64,000 bases of DNA from Halisarca cf. caerulea (Eukaryota > Porifera > Demospongiae > Chondrillida > Halisarcidae). The position numbers and the translations under genes were made by a program. Under the pieces are notes generated by a model. It ran no database searches and was not told the origin of the DNA. It was given only the letters and a program-made list of their open reading frames with translations. The DNA lies in contig CAUJGJ010000397.1 of NCBI GenBank assembly GCA_963170055.1, forward strand, positions 10,182,801-10,246,800, read 5' to 3'. Position 1 is the stretch's first letter. Every line of letters begins with the position of its first letter. Shown here one piece after another: positions 40,996 through 53,077 of the stretch.

Positions 40996-42779
40996 AGCTG
41001 GTTCAGATGTGTGTGTATAAGTTCTAGTTTCGTCTCAATATGCAATATTTTACGAATGCATGCAATGCTATTCTTTTATTTCCTCCTAGACTAAACTACA
41101 AAAGTCAATCCAATCAGGCAGTTGTGAACTGCCTTGTAAAAGAGGTACAAGCTCTTAACCCCATATTTTTAACACAACACATTGCCAGTAGGCTTACTGA
41201 TATTGGTTTATATACATTAGGCATGTTTGATGTATGTATGTCTATGTCTAGATGCTGCATACCGATACTACTTAACATGTGCAGAAGCACAGTTGTTGAA
41301 GCAAAGGGGAAAGGATGTTCAAAGGACTACCAGTAGGAGGAGAAGAGAGCGTCTTCTGAGAGTATGTTGTATGCTTTATGTTTAAAGTCTGATTTGCAAT
41401 GTGACACTGTCTCATCATATTGTAATGATGCTGGCCAATGATTGCATGTATAGATTCTGAAACTTTTTCCATTCAAGCATCATTATGATTTAATCATGTA
41501 ATGCTATGAAACAAAATCATGGTTGACCAGCATCATATGTGACGTGCACAGCGAAAAGGTACCCAAATCGTCTACAGTATAAACAATGCAAACAAGGCAA
41601 AACCAAAAATGTCTCTGGTGATTTTCAGGTCCATCCGCCCTGTAGTTTGTTAGTTTCAAAGACTTGAAGTTTTCACTCAGTGACCATGACTATTATAATG
41701 TCGATTACAGAGAATACGTCACAGTCACAACATTATGAATATAATTATCTCGCTAGCCTGCCATTGTAAATCCCCATACATGTCATAAATCATTGCGAAA
41801 TAATATGCGACGTCGCGTCCACGGACAGTATACTAAAGAACGGAAATAAAACTTCGCGAAGCCTTCCCTAGCAATGGCTGATTCTGTGCTACAGTTATAA
41901 ACTTGGTCAGTTTGACGTTTCCTGTAGGAATACGGAAGCAAAACTTGCTCACATAGCTGATACATCATTGTAGCCTAATATAGTTGTAACAAAAACTCGA
42001 TTTTGAAAAGAATCGGTTTGGGTACCTTTTCTCTGCGCAATCACATATCATACATAATATTTTTGAACTTAGTCTAGCTATATAGGGCCTGGCATTACGT
42101 TGTTATATAGTGGTGCTACCGGTATCTAATCATTACCGTCATCATGATAGACATACTTGTCAGTGATGTGCTTTAACTTTGTTGCACATGCTGTTTTTTG
42201 TGCAGAAAGTGGCTCAAAGAAAAGCTGAATTGAAAACAATGAGCTTTCGCAGTGAAAATGCCAAAAAGCAGTGGATTAAGGTCATGACCTCTGAGTACAT
42301 GTCAAGCGATGAAAGTGGCATGGAAGAGGATGATGACACCTTAGTTATTCACCGTCTTTCTTGGCGTGCAAAGGCTGTAAATGACCTTTTTAAATATTTG
42401 GACGACAGAATTTGGACAAAGAAGAGTGCATTGGCTAGGCGCCAAACACGGAAGAGGGTTGTTTCAAGCACCCCTTCTAGCCGCCCACAGCCTTCTTCAT
42501 CTCCCGATTGGGCCATAGTGTAAGACTGTACCTGAACAGTAACTGTTGTATTGTATTTAGTATTTCTTAGACAACTATATAGCAATATACTGTTACATGG
42601 TATATTATTATGTTGTGTTTTATCATGTTACTGTTCAATTAGTTTGTGTAGACTAAGTTCAACTCGGTGTTATAATAATTGCAATTTTTAGCATACATAT
42701 TGTATTTTTGTGTTGAGTATTGTACTATTTGATTATAATAATACAAAAAGTAAATTCGCAGATGTGAAATTTGTGCATT

Positions 42780-43092
42780 ACATGTATACAGCATGCATGT
42801 AGCAGGAAATTCCAATGATTGCTGTTCTACTGTCTGTAGGAAATCTCACTGAATATACATATTTTCTGGTACATTAAATGTACATGAAATCTGATGTTTC
42901 CTGTACATTTTTTGACTGTACCCAAAATACCACATTTCAGGGTAGTGCAGGAAATTGTACTCGATAGTTGCTCTACCGTAGGTACAGGAAATGTCACTGA
43001 CATTCTGAAATTTCCTGAATCCCAAAATTCACAGGAAATGTGGAATTTACTATACATTTCAGATATCAGGAAACTCCATTGTTTTCCCTGTG
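42780..43092 (-). repeat. EnSpm 1 right terminal and subterminal repeats
   Basis: At least eight AGGAAAT/ATTTCCT motifs, TTTCCTGTACATTTT shared with the left end, and an outer end whose complement starts CACAGGGAAAACAATGG. The CACTG hallmark has changed to CACAG. Confidence 0.65.
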
Positions 43093-43900
43093 GTATTACA
43101 ACTCATTCTGGTGCAACTTGCATATAACATTGTGTATTTCTACACTTTATCAGTACAGTCCTTCCATTAAGTGAATATATGATGACTTTTACTGTGATGG
43201 TCAACAAAGCAAATTTACAACATATTCAAGTTTAATCATGAAATAATACTATCGCATGTGGAACATGTCCGAATCTGCCCTGCGTGCTAATTAGTTGGAA
43301 TCCGAGCCAAAATGTTATTCAATGGCTTCAAGTCATGTGACATGTGCATGATAAATCGTGAGGATAATATGTGTACGCATTAAGTTTGTTTCTCTGCAGC
43401 AATCATTTTGCATTTTCTGTACACTTGCAAACGTTCATCCCGATAAAATTCGTTCAATCGTATTCATTCTGGGAAGAAGGTTGGCTAAAGTGCGTTGATA
43501 ATCAGTATTTTAATATCCCGGAAACAGCAAGACGTTCCGAGATGGCATGCTATTTTCTCTCAACGGGTTCAATTCGAACCCATTGAGGAGAAAAATGAAG
43601 ATAGGCCATTCTATTCTAAAGTAAAACATTCGTTATTTAGATTCAAAAGCAACGGCTACCGCCGGATATTACGCACCTTACTTCGACTCTGATATCCGAC
43701 GTTAAAGTTCTTTGAATCGTCGTCAAAAGTATCCTCCTCCTGTTACAAATGTTCTGACTCCTTTAAAATGTATTTCGTTTGGCGTATCATTCACTGCCAT
43801 GCTCGTCGTGTCTTCAGACCAAATTTAGTCCTCACGTCCACTGTAGTACATCACGCGCATGTCATGTGACAAAATGGCCTCAACGAGTCATTCGTTAAGG
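43093..43900. other. No gene seen
   Basis: Intergenic. Short open frames have no recognisable motif. Possibly flank of the EnSpm insertion. Confidence 0.55.
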
Positions 43901-43912
43901 TGTATCTTTAAT

Positions 43913-44199
43913 GGCCGGGAGCCAAAAAGTTAAGGCCGATTAGCCTAGTCTTTTTAGATTTTTCGAATAATCATAGGCAACTTTAGACTTTCCATGTGGG
44001 GGATTTTGATTGTTGTCTTCCTACAAAAGTTACAAGCCAAAATGTGAGTGTCTGTTGTGTCAATTTATGGTTTTCAGTGATTTTCTCAGTAACTGTTCCA
44101 CGTACAAAAATCCCCCACATGGAAGTTTTAGATATTGCTATAAGGAACCTCTTTACCCTTTTTGGTCTCCATAGCTTTCAATCTCCAGTGGCTCCCGGC
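43913..44199. mobile_element. Foldback element, about 290 bp
   Basis: Outer inverted arms GGCCGGGAGCC (43913) and GGCTCCCGGC (about 44189). Inner inverted arms TTCCATGTGGGGGATTTT (43990-44007) and AAAATCCCCCACATGGAA (44107-44124) are placed symmetrically. Between the paired blocks similarity is weak. No coding potential. A non-autonomous palindromic element is the simplest reading. Confidence 0.65.
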
Positions 44200-44878
44200 G
44201 TTTTTGTGCCTTTAGATATGGTGAAGAAAACTACTTCTAACTTCGTCTTCACATATGCTATTACTTCGATTTTGGGCTCAAAATGGAGACAATACAACAC
44301 GCTACACGATGATATTTCTTTCGAAGAGATACAATAGACCTACAAAAAGAAATGGGACCAAAAGCGAACCTGAATTTTTTCGCAACCTGAAGACTTACAA
44401 GTGCAAATGGACATGTTCCACATGCGATGTCTCAATTTACATTATTTTTGAGTTGCTTATATGCAGTTTTCAGATGCTTAGTAGTAGACTTTTTCAGGTG
44501 ATTAGTGTTGGTTAAATGAAATGAATACAGTATAATAGAGTTTCTGGGTACATTCTGCTCCCAGTATCTTTTTTCTCCTATCTTTATGATCCGGAATTTT
44601 ATAAGGTGACCAAGGTGAAGAATAGTCACCCTGGTGCCACCTCAGACGGATCTCTGTGGGCATAACCAGCAGACACTCTCCTATTGCAGGCACATCAGAG
44701 TCACCCTCCATGTACACTGCAACAAAATGCCCAGTCTGGAGTTGTTCTGTTCCAGACACTGGCCATGATTGATTGGCTAGGTGGTCGATAGCGGCCAATG
44801 TACACCTACAAATGGAAAGAAGGAATTGATAATACCAAATTCCTATTCCTCATGTGTATTTCCTAGACACTAGACTGT

Positions 44879-44941
44879 TTGTGCAAATTTGCACTACCAA
44901 GTAATCACATGGGCAAAAAGCAAGAGTGCAAATTTGCACAA
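44879..44941. repeat. Pair of GTGCAAATTTGCAC palindromes
   Basis: A perfect 14-bp palindrome occurs at about 44879 and again at about 44927, 48 bp apart, just upstream (right) of the last exon of the DUF7869-type gene. The core ATGCAAAT-like word could bind an octamer factor, but this is only a resemblance. Confidence 0.6.
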
Positions 44942-45407
44942 TGTCATTATGCAATAAAATTATAGGATTGTGCAATTTGGGTGCATCACACGTGTTCTCA
45001 TTCTCACAGATTAGCTCCCCCACCTAATATAAAATGGAGGGCGGAAACGGGCATAGGAACAAGACAGATCAGTAGGGCCCTTAGTGTTCCGAGCGATCTA
45101 CAGGCTGAATCATTCAGGATATTTATCGTATGCGCCGATTTCCATCTTTTTTCGTGGCTATATATGGAAAGAATTGTTCATATTACGGACTTTACATCGC
45201 GGTACGGTAAGGTACGTAAGTGGATACACCGTTGTTGTAGGGTCTATGGTCTACGTAATAAGGGAGTGCATGTCAAAATATCACATGTGTCTCAATGTTC
45301 AATGCTAAAAACTTCACAATGACGATGTAATATTGCCACATATTGTTAGTACATACAGTGGACTTTAAGTAAGTACGTACCTTCATAGTTTATAAGGTGA
45401 AGAACCC

Positions 45408-45525
45408 AAATTTCGTAAAGCCTGTTAATTCGTGCATAGCCTTCAAAAAGTATTTCAACTTGAATAGAGTGGGTTAGATTACGCAGGGTCTATGCATGAA
45501 TTTAGGAGCTTTACAAAATTTGGTA
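45408..45525. repeat. 118-bp inverted repeat (MITE-like)
   Basis: CCAAATTTCGTAAAGC...TTCGTGCATAG at the left and its diverged complement CTATGCATGAATTT...GCTTTACAAAATTTGG at the right, arms about 35 bp. It is in an intron of the DUF7869-type gene. Confidence 0.7.
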
Positions 45526-48474
45526 CCTTTCCTTACCCTTCAGACCTGCACTTTGGAAAGGGGGGCATACAATATGGGGGTGTAAGGGAGTAGGCAACTA
45601 TACTTAGGGTTTCTTTTCAGAAAGCTAGGGGGAATTAGTCTGTGGTATTTTCTGTCTCCTTAATGTACATCCTAAGCCAAGTAAGTTTCACTGTATAGTA
45701 ATAAGCATTGTTACAGTATGTTTTACCCCAAGCTTACATTTGATTCCGTTGTTTCTGATTCAAATATGTCACATGTGGTGGTGTCTCTTGTGCTTTCTAT
45801 GGGAGGAGTGACTCTGTTGCTGGTCTTCCTGATCAATTCAGGTATTAACCACAGAGACTCTGCCATGCTCTGGTCCACCTTATCATCAAAGGTGGGGAGG
45901 ATGTTGCTGAGGAAGTCCTTCCACTTAGTTACGGACAGACTGTCAAGCCATTTATACCATCGAGGAATGTCCCTCTCCAGAGCTGTTCCATCCATTTTGA
46001 CGGTGTTGGACTGAAGTAGACCAGGAAATCCTCTGGGTTGCCCCTAAACAAGGATATATATTATGTAAGTTCAATTTTGTATTCGGCAGAAGCACACATA
46101 CGTACATATTTGGAGAAATTTAAAGCAAGTACAGACACTACATGGAGGAGCATGCATATGCTTGTGGTACATGTTTTTCTGGCCTTTTATGGTATGCAAT
46201 GTGTATTGTGTCCAAATAATATTTCATAATATTGTATAATAAAGCGTAAATGGCCTATACGTACGTACACAAATGATCTGCTCAAACACACCGTGAGTAG
46301 TGATCCATGTTCTTACCACTCAGAATGGCTCCATCTTTTGCTGCAAAAGACTACCTTACCAGTGGCCTCGTCCACTGCAAACTTGAAGCAAAGGGGCACT
46401 GAATGCCCATGCACATCAGCAATGTGAGGTCTGAGCCATTCCTTCACATCAAACACTAATTGAACTGTCTTCACTGTTGGTTCAGAGGTGGATGATGCCA
46501 CAATAGAATTGACCAGTGCTACATATGTCATGCAAATCACACATTAGTGATTGGGATATTTGGGAATGGGCAATAGCAGCAGTGTCATGCAATCTTTTTT
46601 GCATGTGCTTTACACACCTTGCAGAGTTTCTGCACCTGTACGTTGAATGTTTGGTGCTATTCTGCTAAAGAACTGGTCCACATCCTCATGCGTGTGTCCG
46701 ACAGGGAGGAAATTCAGTTTGACCTGTAAACAACTTGGGCATTGCTTTAGTGGCTTACAAGAATGATTATCATTGAACTTAAAGTCTTTGTGAAGGTACG
46801 TATCTACGGTATAGTATATTCCAATACACTGACCTTACAAAATACTTTGGCTTTGACTAAATAGCAGCAAAATCCCAGAAGATACTGGTTTTTGTTTTCC
46901 CGGCAACTGTTATCCATTTGAAGATACAGTACAGGTGGAAGGGTCTTCTGGTCTGCCAGCACTTCCAACAGCACTTAAATTGTCAAATTCGTGTCGTGTG
47001 GCCATTGGTAGAGGTCAATAAAGGCATAAACCCTTTTCCCTCTAGTAGATTTGGTATAAACCAAAGCACCTGTAGTTCGTTATACGTATGTAGGAATATA
47101 TGTTCCATTTACATATGTACGTGTTGTACACACAGAGACTCAATATTTATTTTGTAATGTTACCTGTCACATGAGTCCCCAAGCGCCACAAGTTTTGGGT
47201 GGACTTTGCTTCCTGAGGTAGCTGCGGGACATTTGTCTTGCTTTGGTCCATACCGTCTACAATGATGGCTAAATACTTGTCAGGGGAAGTACGGGCTTTG
47301 TCGCGGTGCTTGTAGTACTTCATCCTTTCCTCACTATAGTATGTCAATTTGGTGATAAAGGGTGTATAATAGAGATATTGCCAACAGTACCCACTTGACA
47401 TGCTGGATATGGCTTTTGTACCCCTCACACAGTGCCTTGGCTGCCTCGGACTTCCCAGTCATCTTCCGTTTCTCCTTGCTGTACTGCACGCAAATGTCAC
47501 ACTTGCTGAACCGACTCTTCTGTGGGATTGAAAAGGATGTTATTTACTTGAAGGTTTGTTATTGTTGTGTAATACTAGTAGAATATGTATGTACTTACAC
47601 ACCTCCTCAACAGTTAAGTAGGTCATATAATATTATATGTATGTACATGTTCCCAATGTTAAACATTTCTTATTGGGCTACTTTATTCATAGCATAGGAT
47701 GCACTGACCTTTGGAATCACTACATGCTTAAATTCCTCCTTCCAAACTGCTGTGAAATGCTCATACGTAATTATGTCATCTGGGAACAATCCAGCATTGC
47801 AGAGAGATTCTGTAACCATGAACAAGCATATAGTGTTGTGTATTGAATTTGCATCTGCAGAAAATTGTTATCTCTATCCTTGTAAGTGTAAGCATAATAA
47901 TACTAAATTGTGCATACCCCATGTTTGCACACACGTACATACATATGATATGTATGTATGTACAGTACCTTTCATCATCATGTACAGAGATTTCTTTGTG
48001 TGTCCAACTGGGAGGTGGATCTGTTGTACATGAAGCATTTCCTCCCCAAAATCCTTCGTGTACATATCAAACCATGAGACACAGTGTGTGTACTTGATAG
48101 ATTTCCTTCTAATCCTGCTTGCTTTTGTAACCTTTCTGACCCCATCTACTGTCATCTCATACATTCTTTTTAGATGGGCTTGTGAGATGGAAAGAATTCT
48201 GCAGACAGCTCTCCGACATATAATTCTTCCCTGGACTTGGAATGTGGCTTCAAGGAATGAACCGTCACAGGTTCCCGACAAAAGAATCTGATCCAGGAGA
48301 AGCTGCTGCTGATCTTGTTGAGATTTTGATTGGAATAATGTGAGGAGCTGATGCAGTTCGGCAGGGGAGAAGTGGTCAACACACTGAAAGGAGCAGCAGG
48401 TGCCTGTACTTTGCTTGTTAGTATCCTCATCTTCCTCTTCCACCTCTTCAGTGTCAAGATCCACAATACCGTAC

Positions 48475-48790
48475 TCCACTTCCCTACACTCACCCTCTCC
48501 ATCATCACAGCCATCATTGTTGTCCAGTTGAACCATACCATACTCCACTTCCCTACACTGGTCCTCCCAATCATCACAGCCGTCATTGCCGTCCAACTGA
48601 ACCATGCCATATTCAACTTGCATACATTGACCTTCTCCATCATCACAGCCGTCATTGTCATCCAATTGAACTATGCCATACTCCACTTCCCTACACTGGC
48701 CCTCTCCATTATCACAGCTGTTGTTGTTGTCCGACTGAACCATGCCGCATTCAACTTGCATGCACTCCATCATCATAGTTATCATTGTTA
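48475..48790 (-). repeat. 69-bp coding tandem repeat
   Basis: Four and a half units of 69 bp coding for CREVEYGMVQLDDNDGCDDGEGQ-type repeats in exon 1 of the DUF7869-type gene. The first unit (YVEYSMVELDGDNNDNYDD) is in another frame, which locates a one-base frameshift near 48769. Confidence 0.85.
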
Positions 48791-48840
48791 TCACCATCCA
48801 GTTCAACCATGCTGTACTCTACATACTTTCTATCTGACAT

Positions 48841-49686
48841 CTTCTTACAGGTCCATGAAGTCAGTGCAGTTCGTCAGGGAAGGCTGTTGTAGGAGTAGAA
48901 TGTGAATACATGACTGAATTGCTACCATAACATTCTAGGAACTTTTGTTTTGATGTAATTAATTATTATTATTGTGATACACTATTGAAGAGAAAATGGA
49001 GACAAAGAATTATAATTGTATATCCGGATCCTATCTATAGATTGCATGAAAGTCACAGGTGTAAAAAGGCGTATAATATGTACTGCATTACTCCTACTTG
49101 CAAGTTATATCTTCTATGTGTGTATACAATGCATGTGCACGGCTATAAACACTGTATAGTATCGCGTTATCAAAGGTTTCATGTAAATAACCACTTCAAC
49201 GCGGAAATTTCAATTAAGTGACCAATGCACACAGATATCTACGACCATATGAACGTACCGATATAATGGTATTTGAACTTGAAATATCTAACTAGTCAGT
49301 AGATTCGAAGACTCTTCCAGCAGCACAGAAACATCGAAGCCGTAACCATGGATAGGGTAATTTTGTTGTCTAGCCTATGAAATCGCCGTGTTGAGCTAAA
49401 AGTGGGCGCGCGAAGAAGGCGCTATTGGACGCCAGCTGCAGTGCAAACTCCGTTGCTCTGGTTCTGGTTGAGATGGTGAAGCATTGGTTCTTTGAAAGAA
49501 AGGAACAGGACGTGTTTGTGAAGTACGTCGACGGCAGTGAAGTAATCAACAGCTTGACCAATACTCCGTTCGGCGCTGTGGAGAACGTGACCTGCTGAGC
49601 TTACAACCCAGAACGAGATGACGCTTTGGAGGTATAGTATACCAGTATCTATTACAGTATACTTGTATTATAATTTATTATATATA
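48841..49686. other. Mostly featureless; possible short exon on the plus strand
   Basis: No conserved gene recognised. A plus-strand stretch near 49428-49600 reads ALLDASCSANSVALVLVEM, then VKHWFFERKEQDVFVKYVDG, and closes after NVTC before a donor-like GGTATAG at 49632. Its codon use looks protein-like, but no family is recognised and there is no upstream exon, so I do not call a gene. Confidence 0.35.
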
Positions 49687-49935
49687 CCCATATGAAAATG
49701 ACTACCTTGTCACAACCTTGTCCCAAGGTTGTCCCTACCATGTACAAGCTTGTTTGGAGATTGTGAAGATTTGATACTCCATGTAGCCAGCTTGTACAAG
49801 CTTTTTTATGGTTGTGACTGAATGTATGAATGCCAACAACCTTGCTCACTTGCAAGCACAACCTTGTACAAGCTAGGCACAACTTGTAGACTAGCTTTGT
49901 CAATAATATATTGTCAACCTTGTACAAGCTTGTAT
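49687..49935 (+). repeat. Element 2 left end: terminal repeat and ACAAGSTTGT array
   Basis: CCCATATGAAAATGAC followed by about nine ACAAGCTTGT, ACAACCTTGT or TTGTACAAGCTTG words in both orientations. The same words recur at the other end (62980-63160). Confidence 0.82.
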
Positions 49936-50896
49936 ATATTATATTATTATTTCATCATTATAATAAGCTATACACATAATTATTTTATTATGCTCGCAGT
50001 ATATTTACATTATTATCTCTAACATTATAATATATATATTATGTATACATATATCTATAATATATTATATTATATATATATATATATAATCAATTATTTA
50101 TATAAATACTATATATGTAGCAGCTGATTATGTATTAATACTGTGGACCTGGCCCTTGTAGGCCGGACATGTACATACATGCAGACATGGGATCCCAGAT
50201 ACTAGATCATTCCTCATATTATATTAGTTGAGTGAATATTAATGGTTGACATATAGCTGTACTTGTCCATGCAATTAGTGTGCCCCCTAAACATAAAATC
50301 CAGGAACTGGAGGTGCTTCCTTTGAAGAGAAAAATACAAATTCTTAGACCTGCTGTCATCATTAGAAGCTAGGGTGCTTATAGCAATAAAATCAGTTTTT
50401 CGTCCTGGAGGCTCTTCATTGAAATGAAAAATAATATACCTTCGAGTCAAAAGGGCGCCATCATTAGAGGTGCGCTATAATTGGAACAATAAATACGATT
50501 AATTACCCCGTATGTATCCTTAATTCTGAAACATGTCCTTTTTGTACTATTCTGGAATGTCTGCATGAATTCAGAGTGTCCATACATATATGTAACTTAC
50601 AGCATGCCAATAAACACAACCACTGATGATAATAATATGTACAAATTTACTCATGCAATTCTGTTACAAAGTGCATGCATTACACCCATTACAACTCTTC
50701 AACATTGTTTGCAAAAGTGCACACATATATTAAGTCTTGGCGTAACTCTAAATACAAACATTTCTGGAGTACATTCTCCACAGGAACAACTTGTATGTTC
50801 GGATAACTAAAGAAAGACCAATGGCATTAATACTACATGCACTCTTCCTTCTTTCTATACAACACAATTACAATGTCATAATTAATACACTTGATA
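49936..50896. other. AT-rich, no gene seen
   Basis: Includes an AT/TA-rich tract (50025-50105). No coding sequence recognised downstream of the transposase gene here. Confidence 0.6.
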
Positions 50897-51857
50897 TACG
50901 GTAGGCGTCAAAAAAAGGTTCCGTATCGTAATCGTAAAATGGTAAAATTACGATTACGTTCCGATATGATTACGATTTTGTTGATAAATCATGAAGGCTG
51001 AATTACGGTGCTAAAGTAGAGAAATTACGGAAATCCCAGATCGAATTACGCTAGCGATATGCAACGAAACTAAACAGAAGTGAATCAGGACGCTGCGCTC
51101 GCAAAATCATCAGATTGAATTACCTTCATATTCGATCCCCATACCCTTTGTGTAAACAAGCTTGTTTAGCACTTGGAACACAGCTATAGCCGTGCATGCA
51201 GTGTCTCTGCGGGTCGAACTGCATACGATTTTTATTATCTTGGAGATCGAATTACCGTCATGAAGGATGGTCGTTGGGTAGAGATGGTGAGCTAGCCTAT
51301 ACGATGATCGGATCTTCGAGATCCTGAGGATAGGATGGACCTCAGTAAAAGGGATCACTTCTGGTCTAGATCTGCTGATCGGATTACGATTTACTTTTGA
51401 CTGCAGATCGAATTACCCTCACGACGATGACCAAGGGTGATGGTCCCCGCTTCGAGATGGCGAGCTAACCTATACAACGATCGGATCTTCGAGATCCTGA
51501 AATAGGATGGACCTCAGTAAAAAGGATCGCTTCTGGTCTAAATCTGCTGATTGGATTACGATTTACTTTTTGCCTGCAGATCAAATTACCCTCACAACGC
51601 TGATCAAGGGCGATGGTCCCCGCTTCGAGATTGCGAGCTAGTCTACTAGTCTACGATGGTCACAGCTTCAAAATCGTCAGATAGGATGAACCTGGGTGAT
51701 CGAATTACGATTTCTATAAGCTTTTAGATCAAATTACGGTGATAAATGGCATCCAAATGAAATTATGATTTTCACTACGCACACCGTAACTACGATTACG
51801 ATTACGGTACGTTACTTAATGATTACGCTACGGAAACTTTTTTTGATGTCTACCGTA
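50897..51857. mobile_element. 961-bp element with internal 172-bp tandem repeats
   Basis: Inverted ends TACGGTAGGCGTCAAAAAA (50897) and TACGGTAGACATCAAAAAA (inverted, 51857), continuing through TTCCGTA-x-CGTAATC, with TA on both sides. The interior is built from GATTACG/GAATTACG words. About two and a half 172-bp units contain CGGATCTTCGAGATCCTGA and GATGGTCCCCGCTTCGAGAT. Non-coding, non-autonomous. Confidence 0.82.
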
Positions 51858-52363
51858 TACAGTATCTGCATGTTAAACATATTTCCTGTCTCTCTGAACA
51901 GAGTGAACATGATTTACTCCGCTGCCACAAGGTGCTTGGGGTATTTGATGCTCTGCACTTCGTACAACTAATGGGATTACAAGCAGCATACATTTTTTGT
52001 TCTTGCTTACAAGAATTTTGTCCACCAGTCCATAATTAGAGGGACAGCTAATTCCATCACAAGGATCCCGGAAAGCAATGCAGGAATCATTACATCTTGT
52101 CTTGTTAGAAAATTTTAAGGCTTTGATGATTCTCCAACCAAATTTCAATTTAGCATATTCAGATACTTCAGAAAGGTTGTCATAGTACAAGGAAAGTATC
52201 TCAATATCATATTGAGTAAAACTTGGGGTGAATGGCCTTTGTAGAACACTTACATCAGTGGATATCAAATACTCATACCTATAGGGTGTAAAACAATCAT
52301 CATGTGTATGTACATATATACAATAATAGTTATATATATACACTGGAAAATGGCATACACATA

Positions 52364-52554
52364 CAGTGGAACCTCTGGATAAAGGATACTGTCATTTGGG
52401 AACAACTGTCTTGTCTTTTGTAAAGAGGTTGCATGTCCTCTTTTAGAGGTTCAAACTGCTTCAGAAATATTGAAAAGTTTGGGACCTCAAGTTGTCATTT
52501 GTAGAGAGGAATTGTGTCCCCATTTCAAGGAGCCCACTATCGGAGGTTCCACTA
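52364..52554. mobile_element. Mariner/Tigger-type MITE
   Basis: 191 bp, starting CAGTGGAACCTCTGGATAA and ending with the complement GAGGTTCCACTA, flanked by TA (52362-52363, 52555-52556). The GTGGAACCTCT end is common in pogo/Tigger-derived MITEs. Intron of the element 2 transposase. Confidence 0.72.
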
Positions 52555-52889
52555 TACTAGAAACAATACACACAGTGCATATACCCATGAGAAGCATGAC
52601 TGTCCATAACATCGAGATTAGACGTGAATGCATCATCAGGTCTGAGGTAATCACTGAGGACTGAAAACTTCTTCATTATGGAAAGAGTGTTCACAATCTA
52701 TAATATAGGGTAACAGATAACTGAATGGTGCTTGCACTTCACACACTATCAACAATTAATATAATGCCAAGAGGCTGGCTGTAAAATAGCAGTCAAAAGT
52801 AGCTACTAACCAACAGTTGCCCATGCATTTGGCCATGCAAATATATAAATACAAGGGTTGATCATTCAGATCTATAATAAATAATGTGT

Positions 52890-53077
52890 ATAGTAATAAT
52901 GAAACCTCTATACTTAGACACTTAATGAGACCTGAGAATATGACAGATTTGGAGGTTGTCGGATTACAGAGTGCCTCTATCCATACATCTATATGCATGA
53001 TAACTGCACCTAATCAAATGGTCAGATTAGAAAGAATGTCAGATTATAGAAGTGTAGGATTAGAGAGGTTTCACTAC
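52890..53077. mobile_element. Second GAAACCTCT-ended MITE
   Basis: Inverted ends GAAACCTCTATACTTAGACAC and GTGTAGGATTAGAGAGGTTTC, about 185 bp apart. Related in design to the previous MITE but with ends different enough to be another family. Interior rich in CAGATT / GGATTA words. Confidence 0.65.

Larger units (their letters stand above)
34141..42523 (+). pseudogene. EnSpm 1 second protein, interrupted by K2
   Basis: Divergent partner of the transposase. Exon 1 (34141-34367, continuing at 38999-39014 after removal of K2) encodes an acidic start (MDGWSEEDLFPSDEDD), REYYKLIASGARRPPKGYVL and a basic KSKREN stretch; the frame runs through the TTAA junction. A set of near-identical 93-bp exons follows (39141-39233, 39711-39803, 40397-40489). 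Then come an exon near 41088-41141, a basic exon (about 41285-41360, TSRRRRERLLR) and a last exon (42206-42523) with EYMSSDESGMEED, then IHRLSWRAKAVNDLFKYLD and KSALARRQTRKRV. That ending recurs in uncharacterised proteins I associate with animal EnSpm elements. The first 93-bp exon has an in-frame TGA in the phase of the others, so the gene is probably dead. Function unknown. Confidence 0.6.
25483..43092. mobile_element. EnSpm/CACTA element 1, with two nested TTAA elements
   Basis: About 17.6 kb as found, about 8.8 kb without the inserts at 26197-30413 and 34368-38994. The left end is CACTGCAAAAAAAGAGG followed by ATTTCCTGA. The right end, read inward, is CACAGGGAAAACAATGG followed by GTTTCCTGA. 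Both ends carry clusters of AGGAAAT/ATTTCCT and TTTCCTGTACATTTT. Two genes are transcribed outward from about 34.0 kb, transposase to the left and a second protein to the right. The termini have drifted and no clear 3-bp duplication is visible, so this is an old copy. Confidence 0.72.
44560..48840 (-). pseudogene. DUF7869-type transposon-like gene, decayed
   Basis: At least nine exons, starting at 48840. Exon 1 (47969-48840) has four to five 23-residue acidic repeats, CCSFQCVDHFSPAELHQLL, a CRRAVCRILSISQAHLKRM helix and basic RIRRKS. Later exons: a helical one (about 47707-47810), a CDICVQYSKEKRKM finger (about 47397-47521), a YYKHRDKARTSPDKYLAIIVDGMDQSKT exon (about 47160-47350), LYLQMDNSCRENKNQYLLGF (about 46850-47065), LNFLPVGHTHEDVDQFFSRI (about 46625-46722), an exon ending KWKDFLSNILP (45760-46047), and a terminal exon (about 44560-44813). 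IIVDGMDQ, QMDN-x5-NKN and HTHEDVDQ are hallmarks I associate with DUF7869 proteins, probably transposon products. A frameshift near 48769 and a TAA near 46979 disable it. No terminal repeats were found around it. Confidence 0.68.

Noticed and set aside
25483..43095. A 3-bp target duplication for EnSpm 1
   Set aside because: The flanks (ATA left, GTA right) do not match exactly, so I do not claim one.
49428..49600. A host gene exon on the plus strand
   Set aside because: Protein-like composition but no family, no start context and no neighbouring exon; left as an unassigned stretch.
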